A DNA stretch of 64,000 nt from JBPRGG01 sp051418075 (GCA_051418075.1 JBPRGG010000005.1:62001-126000), one strand, 5' to 3'; counted from the first letter of the stretch, positions 26,395 through 36,467 are shown. Numbers and translations are program-made. Notes: generated by a model not told the origin, from the letters alone.

Positions 26395-26677
26395 ACATTT
26401 TTATTAATAAAATTCAAATCAGTTTCTCCCAGCTTGTCTGCTTTTGCTTGTCTGGAACTCCCAGGGGGAAGTCCCATGAAATAGCACATGAGAATTGTTC
26501 ATATTCCCTATAGTGGCCGGAAGAAACTCACCAATAGCCAGCCGGCATCAGAATCCCGCTCACTAAAATGAGTTTCTGTCAAGACAAATCTTATTATTTC
26601 CACTCTAAAAATATGTTAAACTAGAAAATAATAATTATCTTTTACAACCAAACTAATTATAACCTAAATCCGGATCA

Positions 26678-27901
26678 ATGAACTTAAAAGTTAGGATTCA
26701 ACTTTCGACCATGATGTTCCTGGAATATTTTATCTGGGGCGCATGGTGGGTAACTATGGGTACTTATTTGGCTAAAACCTTACAGTTTGAAGCCACCCAG
26801 ATTGGCCTGGCTTATGGTGCTACAGCTATTGCGGCAATGGTTTCTCCTGTATTTGTAGGTATGATCGCTGATCGCTTTTTTGCCTCCGAAAAAGTATTGG
26901 GATTTTTGCATATTATCGGGGGAGGACTTTTATTAATGTCTTCCACCCTGACTACCTTTGCCTGGTTCTATCCTGTCATTATTTTATATACTATATGCTA
27001 TATGCCCACGCTGGCCCTGACCAATGCCTTATCTTTCCACCATTTGACCGATCCAGGCAAGGAATTTCCTACCATCCGGGTACTTGGTACTTTGGGATGG
27101 ATCGTGGCAGGTCTAATGGTGGGATTCTGGCAGATTGAGGCCCAGCCTACTCCCCTAAGATTAGCTGCCATTGCCTCTTTTGCCTTAGGAGTGTTTTCCT
27201 TTTTTCTGCCCCATACCCCACCCAAAAAGAAGCAGAGTAAACCTACTCTGCGCGATGTATTGGGGCTGGATGCCCTGAAACTGTTCAAAAACTTTTCTTT
27301 TGCCATACTGGTCATTTGTTCCATGCTGGTGTGTATACCATTGTCTTTTTATTACAGCTTTACCAACTTATTTCTCAACGATATCGGGATGATCAATGCT
27401 GCGGCAAAAATGACTTTGGGGCAAGTTTCAGAAATGGTCTTTTTGCTGGTAATGCCCTTTTTTTTCAAGCGACTGGGTGTGAAAAACATGATTCTGATTG
27501 CCATGCTGGCCTGGATGGGCCGGTATTTATTCTTTGCTTTTGGTAATAATGAGTCCCTGGTTTGGATGCTTTATATGGGTATTTTACTGCATGGTATTTC
27601 TTATGACTTTTTCTTTGTCACTGGTCAGATCTATGTGGATAAAAAAGCGGATAGAACTATCAGGGCCGCAGCTCAGGGGTTGATTACCTTTGCCACTTAT
27701 GGGGTAGGGATGTTTATTGGTACCTATCTTTCCGGGGAAATTGTGAACTTTTTCACCGATTACACCAATCAGCCCGAATTGATCTACAATTGGGAGCAGA
27801 TCTGGATCGTGCCGGCTGTGGCTTCCCTGGTAGTATTTGTCATTTTTGCTATTTTCTTCCACGATAAGGTAGAGAAAAAAGAAAAAGTGGCGGTGGTATA
27901 G
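26678..27901 (+). CDS. Nucleoside:H+ symporter-type MFS permease (NupG/XapB family)
   Basis: 407 residues with twelve hydrophobic helices. The N-terminal LSTMMFLEYFIWGAWWVTMGTYLAKTL is the hallmark of the nucleoside-H+ symporter family: LxxMMFLxxFxxGxW. PVFVGMIADRFFASEKVLG between helices 2 and 3 is the MFS signature loop. The likely substrate is nucleosides, though Bacteroidota members are often annotated only as MFS transporters and some may carry sugars. A Gfo/Idh/MocA oxidoreductase follows 128 bp later on the same strand, separated by a hairpin. A functional link is possible but not proven. Confidence 0.9.
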   Translation: MNLKVRIQLSTMMFLEYFIWGAWWVTMGTYLAKTLQFEATQIGLAYGATAIAAMVSPVFVGMIADRFFASEKVLGFLHIIGGGLLLMSSTLTTFAWFYPVIILYTICYMPTLALTNALSFHHLTDPGKEFPTIRVLGTLGWIVAGLMVGFWQIEAQPTPLRLAAIASFALGVFSFFLPHTPPKKKQSKPTLRDVLGLDALKLFKNFSFAILVICSMLVCIPLSFYYSFTNLFLNDIGMINAAAKMTLGQVSEMVFLLVMPFFFKRLGVKNMILIAMLAWMGRYLFFAFGNNESLVWMLYMGILLHGISYDFFFVTGQIYVDKKADRTIRAAAQGLITFATYGVGMFIGTYLSGEIVNFFTDYTNQPELIYNWEQIWIVPAVASLVVFVIFAIFFHDKVEKKEKVAVV

Positions 27902-27918
27902 GTATATTTACATTTACG

Positions 27919-27974
27919 AATAAGTAAGAACAGTTAAATCCTGCCTGTCAGATTATTTCCTATTCTTGCTTATT
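27919..27974 (+). terminator. Candidate hairpin after nucleoside permease
   Basis: AATAAGTAAGAA (27919-27930) pairs with TTCTTGCTTATT (27963-27974) with one G-T pair, giving a 12-bp stem around a 32-base loop. No strong T-run follows, so the termination role is uncertain. Confidence 0.35.
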
Positions 27975-28029
27975 TCTAATAACTTTAAGGCTCAGTTTAA
28001 TTATTTTTTAATTTTAAATACCTATCAAA

Positions 28030-29016
28030 ATGAAACCTGTTCGACTTGGTATATTAAGTGTATCAGCTCATTATATTAAAAGAGTTCACACACCTTTACA
28101 AGATTCCCAGAAAATTGAAGTATATGCTATTGCTTCCAGAAATGAAGAAAAAGCTAAAAATGCAGCCATAAAGTTCAATATTCCCAAGCATTATGGCTCT
28201 TACCAGGAATTATTGGATGATGAAACCATAGAGATGGTATACATACCGGTACCCAACCATATGCATGCGGAATGGATCAAAAAGTCAGCCGATGCTGGTA
28301 AACACATTCTTTGCGAAAAGCCCATGGCTATGGACGCTCCTGAAACAGAAGCAGCAATCGAATATGCCCGGTCCAAAGGAGGAATGATCATGGAAGCCTT
28401 TATGTATCGATTTCATCCCCAATGGCTGCACGCCAAAAATCTAATCCGGGTGGGTGAAATTGGGAGTATTACGGCCATACATACTTTTTTCAGCTACAAT
28501 AACCCGGACGCATCAAATATCAGAAATATTAAAGAATATGGAGGAGGCGGAATGATGGATATAGGCTGTTATGCCATTTCTGTTCCCCGTTTTTTCCTGG
28601 ATCGGGAACCTCAAAGACTGGTGAGCTTATTAAATTATGATCCGGAATTCAAAACAGATATTCTGAGCTCTGCCATTCTGGATTTTGGCAAGGCTCATGC
28701 GACCTTCACAGTAGGAACCAAAACCTATCCCTATCAGAAAGTGATGATCCATGGTTCATCCGGAAACATTACCATCCAGGTACCATTTAATACTTTTCCT
28801 GATGTGCCGGCTAAGATCAAGGTAGATACAAAAATAGGGGTGAGAAATATTGAGTTTGGACCAGCTGATCAATATGGATTACAATTCGATGCTTTTGCAG
28901 AGGCTTTAAGAAACAACAAACCTGCTCCCACCAGTCCACTGGATGCCATCAATAATATGAAAGTTATTGATGCGATTATTAAATCTCATGAAACCAGAGG
29001 ATGGGTGGATCTGTAA
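28030..29016 (+). CDS. Gfo/Idh/MocA-family oxidoreductase
   Basis: 328 residues. The N-terminal Rossmann fold begins VRLGILSVSAHYIKRVHTPL. The pattern differs slightly from the usual GxGxxG, as Ser/Ala replace glycines (GILSVSAHY). VYIPVPNHMHAEWIKKSADAGKHILCEKPMAM contains the family signature CEKP with catalytic Lys. GGGMMDIGCYAISVPRFFL is the family region of the substrate domain. These enzymes oxidise or reduce sugars and inositols with NAD(P). The altered dinucleotide loop is worth noting. It lies downstream of the nucleoside-type permease. Confidence 0.9.
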   Translation: MKPVRLGILSVSAHYIKRVHTPLQDSQKIEVYAIASRNEEKAKNAAIKFNIPKHYGSYQELLDDETIEMVYIPVPNHMHAEWIKKSADAGKHILCEKPMAMDAPETEAAIEYARSKGGMIMEAFMYRFHPQWLHAKNLIRVGEIGSITAIHTFFSYNNPDASNIRNIKEYGGGGMMDIGCYAISVPRFFLDREPQRLVSLLNYDPEFKTDILSSAILDFGKAHATFTVGTKTYPYQKVMIHGSSGNITIQVPFNTFPDVPAKIKVDTKIGVRNIEFGPADQYGLQFDAFAEALRNNKPAPTSPLDAINNMKVIDAIIKSHETRGWVDL

Positions 29017-29311
29017 AAACAATCTTTGTATTAAGACCATCTTTCTGGATCATTTTTGTGAAAAAATAAATGACAAGAGGTTAAATCAAAAGTTCAAGGA
29101 TTAAATTTTTCGCTCAACAACCTTGGGCCACTTGAAAATGCTACACTTTTATATTTTGAACATGGGGGTGATCTCATTGAAAGTCAGGCTCGGTTTGCTT
29201 CCTCTTTAGGGACATAATGCCTTGGAAGCATTCCTTTGGGCCGAATTCATCATTACTTTCCAGAGCCTAGGAATAGCTTTGACTTCTCCAAAAGGAGTAT
29301 TCCAGTTGAAG
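29017..29311. other. Intergenic region between convergent genes, nothing clear
   Basis: About 295 bases between the oxidoreductase and the convergent beta-helix gene. A plus-strand reading (about 29131-29217) gives a peptide-like stretch ending at TAA, but without a start or recognisable family. It may be a gene remnant or chance. No terminator hairpin was recognised. Confidence 0.3.
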
Positions 29312-31417
29312 TCAGAAATTGCTGATAGGGCTGCTATCTGGAGTTTGTGGACCTACCAGATTCAGGTCTATAGGTTCAAAACCCAGTTTAAATGCAGGGG
29401 AGTCTTTCCTGAGGGTAAAATTATAATTTTCTAAATCCATAAATAAGGGATCGGTATAGAGCGAGGCTGTATCTTTACCAGCTTTTTGCCATTCGGCCCA
29501 GCCTTTCCCATTAAACTCAACCTGATCAAGCTGCTTGTTGGGGTTATAATACAGGTTCCAGTTGATATCGAAAGTGCTGCTAACTTGACGGGTGCCAGCC
29601 TGGTTTTTAGGATTGAAGTAGAACTGGTAAGGTTGATCCTCCCATTTCCCACTCAACAGCTCACCTTCCTTCCAATACACAATGTTATTTTCGAAATACA
29701 GGCTTTTATGTGGTTCAATACGGCTCCGGCTAAGTTGCTGGAGTCTTCCCAGGGCAAAAATATTGTTTCTGACCGTGATCTCTTTGGCATAATGGATGTT
29801 ATAGGGGGCAAATTTGGTATTGTACACAATGTTCTTTTCAATCAGGATATGAGTGGAACCTTCATCATTGTAGATGCCCCAGCCACCGTAATGATTGGCA
29901 TCAATATCATGGATCATGTTATGCCGGATGATGGTGCCTGGAGAAACTCCCAGGGTGTAAATGGCACCCATATCAGATAAAAGTCCCTGGCCGATATCAT
30001 GGATGTGATTGTAAGCGATCAGGTTATCCCGGCTGATGCTGCGTTGATAGCCCCATTCCCATCCCACAGAAATACCTGTATACCAGCCATGATGCAAATG
30101 ATTATGGATTATTTTGTTTTTGTAGGTATTCATCAATAAAATACCTACTGCAGAAGGGAATTCTTCTCCGTAATGATGGATCAGGTTATGACTTATTTCA
30201 TTGGAGTGGGTTCTCAGCAGGGGATGCTCCTGTTTATTTCCGCCGTTTATCCTGAAGCCACCTGCTCCCAGATAAGATAAAGTATTATTAGAAATGGTAT
30301 TATAAGCACAGCCATCAGCCAGTTCAAAGGCAAAGGTGCCGGTATTTTGAATGGTCAGATCAGTAAATGAACAATTTTGGGCTCCGGTCAGGCTAATTCC
30401 GGCTGGCACGCTGGCCGAACCCTGCTGATCATTGGAGTTGCCAGGAGGAAGCTCAAAATTTGTGAATTCAAAGTTAATATTATCAAAACGAACATGAGAT
30501 ACATAGGCTCTTTGTGCCGGAACTCCTTCCATCCGGATAAATTGAGGGAGAAAAGGTGCCACAGCGTCTACCTGATCCATATCCTGGCCTGGTTCAGGAA
30601 TGTAATAGATCATCCCTTCTGATTTGTCAAGGTACCACTCTCCCGGCTGATCCAGGCCCTCAAATACATTTTCCACAATATATCTGGCCCCATTGCTGGT
30701 GAAGTCATCTGTAAACACCTTTCCGGCTTTATGTTTGAAGGTAACGATATGATTTTTACGGTCAATGGCCTGAATGGGCAGATGCGAGTCGGTCCAAAAG
30801 TGGTAGACTATTACTTCTACATCTTGCAGGTTTTTCCAGCTGTCCTTAATGTCTCCCGGGGCAAATTCGAATCGCTGGCAATCGGTATGGTAATGTACTT
30901 CACGGCCACCATCAGGGAAACCTGCTACCCGGTAGAATCCCTGGTTTGGCATTCTGGCCCGGGTTTTCAACTTGCCATTGATGTACAACTGCCTGAATGA
31001 CCATGCTCCTTTTTCGACTGCCGGGACAGGTGCCTTCCAAATATTGTTCCGGTGCTTTTTCCAGCCTGTAATTTTCCGTCCACCAGAGATCCTGGCTTTT
31101 TCTGAACCATAACTGGTAAATCGTACAGGAAACTGGCTGGATCCGGAATGCTCAGGTGTGAGAATGATTGGTTGCTCCGGTTGGTGCAGCCCTTTCATGA
31201 AATAAACAGTGACAGCCTGCTGGTTATTCTTTCTTTTTTGACGGCGCAGTAATTCCAAACCTTTATCTATAGATTTGATCGGCTCCTCCGGTTTTAAGCC
31301 TGAATGTTGATCCTGCCCATCGGGTGAAAGATAAATCTCAAACACTTCTTTGTGTTGACCAGAACCCCAATGAGCCAATAACAGAAAAAATGACAGGATA
31401 AGGCAGCAATGTTTCAT
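29312..31417 (-). CDS. Secreted right-handed beta-helix protein (possible glycoside hydrolase)
   Basis: 701 residues with a signal peptide (about 1-20, ending WGSGQ). The region after it, EIYLSPDGQDQHSGL and ARISGGRKITGWKKHRNN, then FRQLYINGKLKTRARMPNQG, is the arrangement seen in beta-helix carbohydrate enzymes such as the GH141 and GH120 groups. From about residue 330 onwards, PbH1-type coils are visible: NCSFTDLTIQNTGTFAFELADGC, NTISNNTLSYLGAGGFRI, NEISHNLIHHYGEEF. Catalytic residues cannot be assigned by eye. The probable role is plant or algal polysaccharide or fucoside cleavage in the periplasm or outside. Family placement is a guess from memory; the beta-helix fold is clear. Confidence 0.8.
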   Translation of the reverse strand: MKHCCLILSFFLLLAHWGSGQHKEVFEIYLSPDGQDQHSGLKPEEPIKSIDKGLELLRRQKRKNNQQAVTVYFMKGLHQPEQPIILTPEHSGSSQFPVRFTSYGSEKARISGGRKITGWKKHRNNIWKAPVPAVEKGAWSFRQLYINGKLKTRARMPNQGFYRVAGFPDGGREVHYHTDCQRFEFAPGDIKDSWKNLQDVEVIVYHFWTDSHLPIQAIDRKNHIVTFKHKAGKVFTDDFTSNGARYIVENVFEGLDQPGEWYLDKSEGMIYYIPEPGQDMDQVDAVAPFLPQFIRMEGVPAQRAYVSHVRFDNINFEFTNFELPPGNSNDQQGSASVPAGISLTGAQNCSFTDLTIQNTGTFAFELADGCAYNTISNNTLSYLGAGGFRINGGNKQEHPLLRTHSNEISHNLIHHYGEEFPSAVGILLMNTYKNKIIHNHLHHGWYTGISVGWEWGYQRSISRDNLIAYNHIHDIGQGLLSDMGAIYTLGVSPGTIIRHNMIHDIDANHYGGWGIYNDEGSTHILIEKNIVYNTKFAPYNIHYAKEITVRNNIFALGRLQQLSRSRIEPHKSLYFENNIVYWKEGELLSGKWEDQPYQFYFNPKNQAGTRQVSSTFDINWNLYYNPNKQLDQVEFNGKGWAEWQKAGKDTASLYTDPLFMDLENYNFTLRKDSPAFKLGFEPIDLNLVGPQTPDSSPISNF

Positions 31418-31557
31418 CGTAAATAGACTTTTAAACTAATTTATCATAATTCAGTCATTATATCACGATGAAAACGATGAAAATATTTCCTCCAGAAAGG
31501 TCAATACATTGACTTTGTAGCAGGATTGATCTTGATCAGGCACTTCCTGGGATGATA

Positions 31558-33936
31558 TTAAAAGTCAATCACTATGCCAATAATGGGCAACAGAGAACTG
31601 TTATCCACATCCTCAATTTGAGTCAGTTGTCTGGGCTGGATCAGGTCGCCAGTTTCATCCCGGGCCAGGCCATACTGAGGTTCTGAAGGGATATTAGAAA
31701 CCAATACATTCTGAAACTCCAGGAAAAGGTCCAGGGTGAAATTAGTAAAGTTCCATTTCTTGTCTACCCGTATATCTATTTGGTTGAATGGATCAAGCCT
31801 TACTTCTCCTAACCGGTTGAAATCCCTCACCTGGGCAGGATAATTGGTTAAGGTAGCATCCAGGTCTAAAGGAGCATATGGCGTTTGTCCCAGGAACCTG
31901 GATCTCAGGCCTACTTCCCAATTCCTGGGGAATTTATAACCACCGGTAAATGTAAGCAGGTGGCGATTGTCCCACACTGATGGTAAAAATACCTCCGGGT
32001 CAAGTCCTGAAAAACGGCTGTAGTAATAAGTATAAGCCAGAATGCCATAGAAGTTCTTGGTATATTTTTGCTGAAGCAGGAATTCTATGCCATAAGTCCT
32101 GCCATTTCCAATACTGGCTACCGGTTCATTGCCCAATACTTCAAATCCTCCTCCCAAATTAGCCAGGGATACACCACTGATTAAAGAAACTGGGTAATTG
32201 CTGTACCATTTGTAGAAACCTTCCACCGTGATCCTTGCCGAAGGACTGAGCAGATATTCCAGACCTGCTACCAAATGATCACTTCTGATATAATCTACAT
32301 TTCGGTTAACTTTTTCTCCGTTATTATTAGCAAAGCCGAGGATGGTGTAGGGCGGAAGTTTATAATATCTTCCGGCTGAGGCGTTCAGGGTCCATTTATT
32401 GAGGGGGTCGAGGGCGTAGGATACAGATAATCGGGGGCTGAATGTGCGGTAGATCTGGTTTCCGGTTTCAGTAAATGTATTGCCATCCATGCGGAAGCCG
32501 GCTGAAAGCCCGAATTTTTCCTGCCAGATCTTGGTGGAAGCCTGCCCGTAAAATCCGTACCGAAAGAAATTTAAATCAGTGTTGTAGTTGAAATTGTTAA
32601 TTAGTTCATTGGTGGTGTTGCTGTAATCAGCATTTTGAATATCAAAACCGGAATTAATTACCCAATTGCCGGCAAATTTGGACATGTTGGTCCTGAGTTT
32701 GGTTTCCCATTCCTGTGATTCGTTGTTAAAGTAGGGATCCAGCAAATTGATATTATCCCGATATCTTTTAAAATCATTATTGAGGATATTGGTACTTAAG
32801 GCGGTGGTTAAAAAGCCACTGTTATCCTTAAATTTTCTTTTCCAGCTGATCCCTGAAGTGGTAGTCCACTGTTTGATCACAGGTACCTGTTCCAGGGTGG
32901 CTTGTTGTTCTTCATCATATTCCTCCGGCACATTGATGGAAAAATTATCAATGGAGCCTACCCCGGTCCAATAGATTTCGTTGTATTTATTAATCTTATG
33001 AGTAAGTTTATACTGATAATCCCAATAGTCAGGCAAAATGGGCAGGTCCAGCAGTTGAAACAAAAACTGCAGGTAAGATCTTCTGGCAGAGGCTATAAAG
33101 CTGGTTTTGCTTTCTTCCTCTCCTTTCTTTTTGAACAAAGGCCCTTCCACCGTTAAGGCGGTTTCGCTGGCTCCTACCCTGAGATTGGTTTTAAATTCCC
33201 GGGCATTGCCCTTACGCTGATCAAATTGCAAAACTCCAGATAAAACATTATCATATTGTGCTCCAAAGGAACTGGCTGTGAGCGTCACTCCCTCAAAAAA
33301 AGATACATTCAATAATCCCACCGGCCCCCCGGCGCTTCCCTGGGTAGCAAAATGATTGATATTGGGAATTTCAATCCCGTCCAGATAATAAACATTTTCA
33401 TTGGGGGCGCCGCCGCGGATAATTACATCATTACGAAATCCGCCCACAGATCCTGATACACCAGGCAGCGATTGGACCACCCGGGCAATATCGTTGTTGC
33501 CACCGGGGTAGGTAGCCACTTCCTCCCGGGATAGCCGCTGGATGGAAAGCGGTGTTTCTTCCAGCTTTTGGAAGGGATTGGCCACCACCACCACATCTTC
33601 CAGTTCACTTACTGATTCCTCCAGCTTAAACGTGACCTCTGGGTTGGCTCCGGACCTGACCACCAGGTTGAATTTGGTTAGGGACTTATAACCCACGTAT
33701 GATGCAGTGATGTTATAGGTTTTGGCCGGAACATCCGATATCTCAAAAAAGCCTTCCGTATTGGTGATGCTACCTAATTGGGTATCATTAATTTTTACTG
33801 TAGCTCCTATTAGTGGCTCGTCCGTTTTATTGTCCAGTACATATCCAATGACTTTCCCTTCATTAATTGCCCATACTTCAGCCAGAAAGAAAAAAGTTGA
33901 AATAAAAATAAAACAAACTTGTAACAATTTTCTCAT
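31558..33936 (-). CDS. TonB-dependent receptor with CarboxypepD_reg-like domain
   Basis: 792 residues with a signal peptide (about 1-23). Then comes a carboxypeptidase-regulatory-like beta-sandwich (about 28-110; GKVIGYVLDNKTDEPLIGATVKI). A plug domain follows (about 120-230), with RVVQSLPGVSG and DVIIRGGAPNENVYYLDGIEIPN. A long outer-membrane beta-barrel ends in aromatic Phe (IGIVIDF), as needed for BAM recognition. It imports a ligand energised by TonB-ExbBD. No SusD partner is adjacent and no conserved TonB box could be assigned. It shares an 88-bp divergent promoter region with a MarR-type regulator gene, which may control it. Length is intermediate between SusC-type (about 1000) and siderophore receptors. 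Confidence 0.92.
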   Translation of the reverse strand: MRKLLQVCFIFISTFFFLAEVWAINEGKVIGYVLDNKTDEPLIGATVKINDTQLGSITNTEGFFEISDVPAKTYNITASYVGYKSLTKFNLVVRSGANPEVTFKLEESVSELEDVVVVANPFQKLEETPLSIQRLSREEVATYPGGNNDIARVVQSLPGVSGSVGGFRNDVIIRGGAPNENVYYLDGIEIPNINHFATQGSAGGPVGLLNVSFFEGVTLTASSFGAQYDNVLSGVLQFDQRKGNAREFKTNLRVGASETALTVEGPLFKKKGEEESKTSFIASARRSYLQFLFQLLDLPILPDYWDYQYKLTHKINKYNEIYWTGVGSIDNFSINVPEEYDEEQQATLEQVPVIKQWTTTSGISWKRKFKDNSGFLTTALSTNILNNDFKRYRDNINLLDPYFNNESQEWETKLRTNMSKFAGNWVINSGFDIQNADYSNTTNELINNFNYNTDLNFFRYGFYGQASTKIWQEKFGLSAGFRMDGNTFTETGNQIYRTFSPRLSVSYALDPLNKWTLNASAGRYYKLPPYTILGFANNNGEKVNRNVDYIRSDHLVAGLEYLLSPSARITVEGFYKWYSNYPVSLISGVSLANLGGGFEVLGNEPVASIGNGRTYGIEFLLQQKYTKNFYGILAYTYYYSRFSGLDPEVFLPSVWDNRHLLTFTGGYKFPRNWEVGLRSRFLGQTPYAPLDLDATLTNYPAQVRDFNRLGEVRLDPFNQIDIRVDKKWNFTNFTLDLFLEFQNVLVSNIPSEPQYGLARDETGDLIQPRQLTQIEDVDNSSLLPIIGIVIDF

Positions 33937-34002
33937 TATTTTGTATTTAAGCCTACACGCTTCATGAACGATTTTTAATACATTTTTGTTTTAAAAATAT
34001 TA

Positions 34003-34010
34003 CAAAAATA
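34003..34010 (-). promoter_or_regulatory. Candidate -7 element TATTTTTG for the TonB receptor
   Basis: On the minus strand this reads TATTTTTG, a match to TAnnTTTG, in the short region between the divergent receptor and MarR genes. It lies 66 bases before the receptor ATG, leaving a leader of moderate length. Confidence 0.35.
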
Positions 34011-34024
34011 TAATAAAGGTATAA

Positions 34025-34654
34025 ATGGAAGAAGTGATAGAATTGTTGCAGTATTGGAAGAGATATATTGAAAGTGGATTCAATAAAGACTTCCGGCAGT
34101 TTGGCCAGTGGCTGGTTCAACAAAATAATGAACAAAAAAATGCTTCTGATGAATGGAACAGCCGGGTAGATATTAACCAGGAAGGCCTGGATGCTGTTCT
34201 GGGATTCCAGTTGGGAGGATTGATGAGTTATTCCGACACCTGGACCAAATTGGCTTTTCGCAACCTTCCATTAGTAGGTATAGCTGATTTCGGCATATTA
34301 AAATTTATTGAGTATACCGGGTCGCCTACCAAAAAATCCATAAGTCTAACCGCTATCATGGAAGCCAGTACTTGTTTTGAGATCCTGAAAAGGCTTCAGA
34401 AAAATAATTTAATAGAAGAAAAACCAGATTCGGAGGATAAACGGGTAAAAAGGGTCAAATTAACTGCCGCCGGAAAGAAAGTAATTGAACAGGCTACCAT
34501 TCAGGTAAAAGCTTTATCAGGATTCCTGGTAGGAAATCTGTCTGAACAGGAAAAGTTACAATTATTGAATGCCCTTAAAAAGCTGAATGAATTTCATCAT
34601 CATTGGTATCATGAAGGTGATAAAGAAAAACTGATGGAAGTATATCAATTATAG
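34025..34654 (+). CDS. MarR-family transcriptional regulator
   Basis: 209 residues, somewhat long for MarR. An N-terminal helical part is followed by a winged helix-turn-helix (about 85-165). It contains FGILKFIEYTGSPTKKSISLT, AIMEASTCFEILKRLQKNNLIEEKPDSEDKRVKRVKLTAAGKKVIEQA: the wing region DKRVKRVKLT is the MarR signature. Such proteins bind as dimers and are released by small phenolic or lipophilic ligands. It is divergent from the TonB receptor, whose uptake it may control. The extra N-terminal about 50 residues are unassigned. Confidence 0.85.
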   Translation: MEEVIELLQYWKRYIESGFNKDFRQFGQWLVQQNNEQKNASDEWNSRVDINQEGLDAVLGFQLGGLMSYSDTWTKLAFRNLPLVGIADFGILKFIEYTGSPTKKSISLTAIMEASTCFEILKRLQKNNLIEEKPDSEDKRVKRVKLTAAGKKVIEQATIQVKALSGFLVGNLSEQEKLQLLNALKKLNEFHHHWYHEGDKEKLMEVYQL

Positions 34655-34930
34655 GGGTATATTATTTTTTCAGCCAGGATTCCCCACTACTCCGTCACTG
34701 CAAACTGAAGGGTAAGTTAGTGGGAAAGCGTGAAGCAGTCCCTTTACTAAAAGCGGTGCACTTAAAAGCCAGCACCAATACCCAGGAGCATGCCGCTACA
34801 ATAGGATGATTGCGAGTGGCTAAGCTCTGAGCTGATCTGCTCCTGACAGACGGATTTCACGGTCCAATAGCGTGCAAGGACGAATTTAGGCAGCTTTCTG
34901 CATGGTGGTGCTAATAATTAGTAACAGATT
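34655..34930. other. GC-richer, gene-free block with possible RNA structure
   Basis: From about 34680 to 34925 the base composition is visibly richer in G and C than the neighbourhood, yet no frame gives a credible protein. Base pairing is possible: AGCGGTGC (34752-34759) with GCA-CCGCT (34788-34797, two-base bulge), a short hairpin GCAG-CTTT-CTGC (34890-34901), and AGCACCA (34771-34777) with TGGTGCT (34906-34912). It may be a structured RNA or a remnant of a retroelement intron; neither is proven. Confidence 0.4.
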
Positions 34931-36364
34931 TCAAAATACAGATTGAAATTCATCCTGGCTAAGGGTATAAATCTGATCTCTGGATGTTTTTTGATAGTTC
35001 ATTTCCAGCACCGGGATTTTTTCAAAAAGGAGAGGCATGATATTTTCCTGGTCAATGATCACCTGGGGTGGATCTTTAACAAAATTGCGATAGATAGCGG
35101 TCAGATTATCATAATAACCCAATTCGGTCAGGTGCATTTGAGATAATTTCCAATCCAGGTAAGGTGTGGCTAATCTGGCGTTCTTATATAAATTAAGATC
35201 CTGCCCGATTACCAATATCTTTTTATCTTGCAAAAATTCATCCAGGGGTGTTTCCCTGGTCAGCAATTTTTCATAGTTGATCCAGCGGTGGGTAATAAAA
35301 AACTCATAATAAGTGCCCCAACTTATCAGGATGATAAATATAAAAAATAACCCAAACTGTAATTCCAGCCAGATCTTTTTCCGGATAAGTAAAAAATAAT
35401 GGGTCAGGAAAAAAGCAGTGGGAGGAACAAATATAGCTAATTGATAGGGGGCTTTTTGATTAGTCAGCATCAGGGCAAAAAAACTCAATACCAATTGGAG
35501 GAACATGATTTGCTGGATCCGCACCTGGAAATTAGTAAAGCCGGGGCGGCCAAAAACCTTTACCAAAGCCAAAAGCAGAAAAATTATGGGAACACTTGAA
35601 ATGATCAAAAAGGAAGGAATATCAATAAAATATATGCCTTTGAACAGGAAAGTGGCATAAACATAGTCGATCAGGAAGTTTCTGGAACCACCCTGCCAGT
35701 AATAGTACAACCAAACCAGGCCAAAAGGAAGCACGAAACCATAAAGGAACAACAGATTTCGTCGTATGGAAGTACCGGTAAAAAACAGAAAAGCAAATAT
35801 TACTACAACAAACAATATAAAGGCGGGGAAAAAGAATAGAACCGCGATACCCATAAATATCCCGATCTTCAGGATCCGCTCGTCCTGTTTTTGCCAGGAT
35901 TCAATATGAGCCAGGAGTAATGAAACAGCCAACAATATAAAAGTGAGGCTCATCAGAATAGGAGACAGGGTGAAAAAATCAAAAAAACCTGTCATCAGGA
36001 TCATATATATCAGGGCCGGCACATAGGAGTTTTCGTTATAAGCCTTATGTGATAGCATGATACTGTTAAACAAGGTGCTTTGAATGATCACCAAAAGCAA
36101 GCCGATTATTTTATAAGCGATCAGGGATCGTCCAAATAATTCATCAATTAACCAGTAAACTACGGCTGAAAATGGGCCGATATCATCCCATACATCCACA
36201 TAAAGTACACCAGCATTGGAAAGCTTTTCCCCTATGATCATCCAGTTCAATTCAGGCAAGGTCAATTGCAGACCTCCCAGAAAGAAGGGAAGGGTCAGCA
36301 ATACCAGCAAAATAAAAATGATGATGATCCGATATGGGTCGTTTATTCTAAAAAAGCTAAACAA
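34931..36364 (-). CDS. Polytopic membrane protein, GT-C-like
   Basis: 477 residues. About 11-13 hydrophobic helices run from residue 12 to about 345, followed by a soluble C-terminal domain of about 130 residues with a Rossmann-like strand (KKILVIGQDLNLYKNA). The first loop LSNAGVLYVDVWDDIGPFSAVVYWL has the position and acidic pair of a GT-C glycosyltransferase (a catalytic DxD or DD in the first periplasmic loop). It might transfer a sugar from a lipid-linked donor. No other glycan gene is adjacent. It is divergent from rbfA. The family is not certain. Confidence 0.72.
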   Translation of the reverse strand: MFSFFRINDPYRIIIIFILLVLLTLPFFLGGLQLTLPELNWMIIGEKLSNAGVLYVDVWDDIGPFSAVVYWLIDELFGRSLIAYKIIGLLLVIIQSTLFNSIMLSHKAYNENSYVPALIYMILMTGFFDFFTLSPILMSLTFILLAVSLLLAHIESWQKQDERILKIGIFMGIAVLFFFPAFILFVVVIFAFLFFTGTSIRRNLLFLYGFVLPFGLVWLYYYWQGGSRNFLIDYVYATFLFKGIYFIDIPSFLIISSVPIIFLLLALVKVFGRPGFTNFQVRIQQIMFLQLVLSFFALMLTNQKAPYQLAIFVPPTAFFLTHYFLLIRKKIWLELQFGLFFIFIILISWGTYYEFFITHRWINYEKLLTRETPLDEFLQDKKILVIGQDLNLYKNARLATPYLDWKLSQMHLTELGYYDNLTAIYRNFVKDPPQVIIDQENIMPLLFEKIPVLEMNYQKTSRDQIYTLSQDEFQSVF

Positions 36365-36467
36365 TGATTCTTCTTTTTTGGTATTTTAATTGTTATATCA
36401 ATATGCGTTCGAATTTACAGTGTAATTAATATAATTTACAATAAATTAGTGCAATATTTGTGATGAT

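Noticed and set aside
26395..26677. Somewhat GC-rich intergenic stretch after hemH
   Set aside because: No convincing hairpin, gene or repeat could be confirmed by eye.
29131..29217. Peptide-like stretch after the Gfo/Idh/MocA gene
   Set aside because: No start codon, no family match, ends at a stop after about 29 codons; could be a remnant but cannot be supported.
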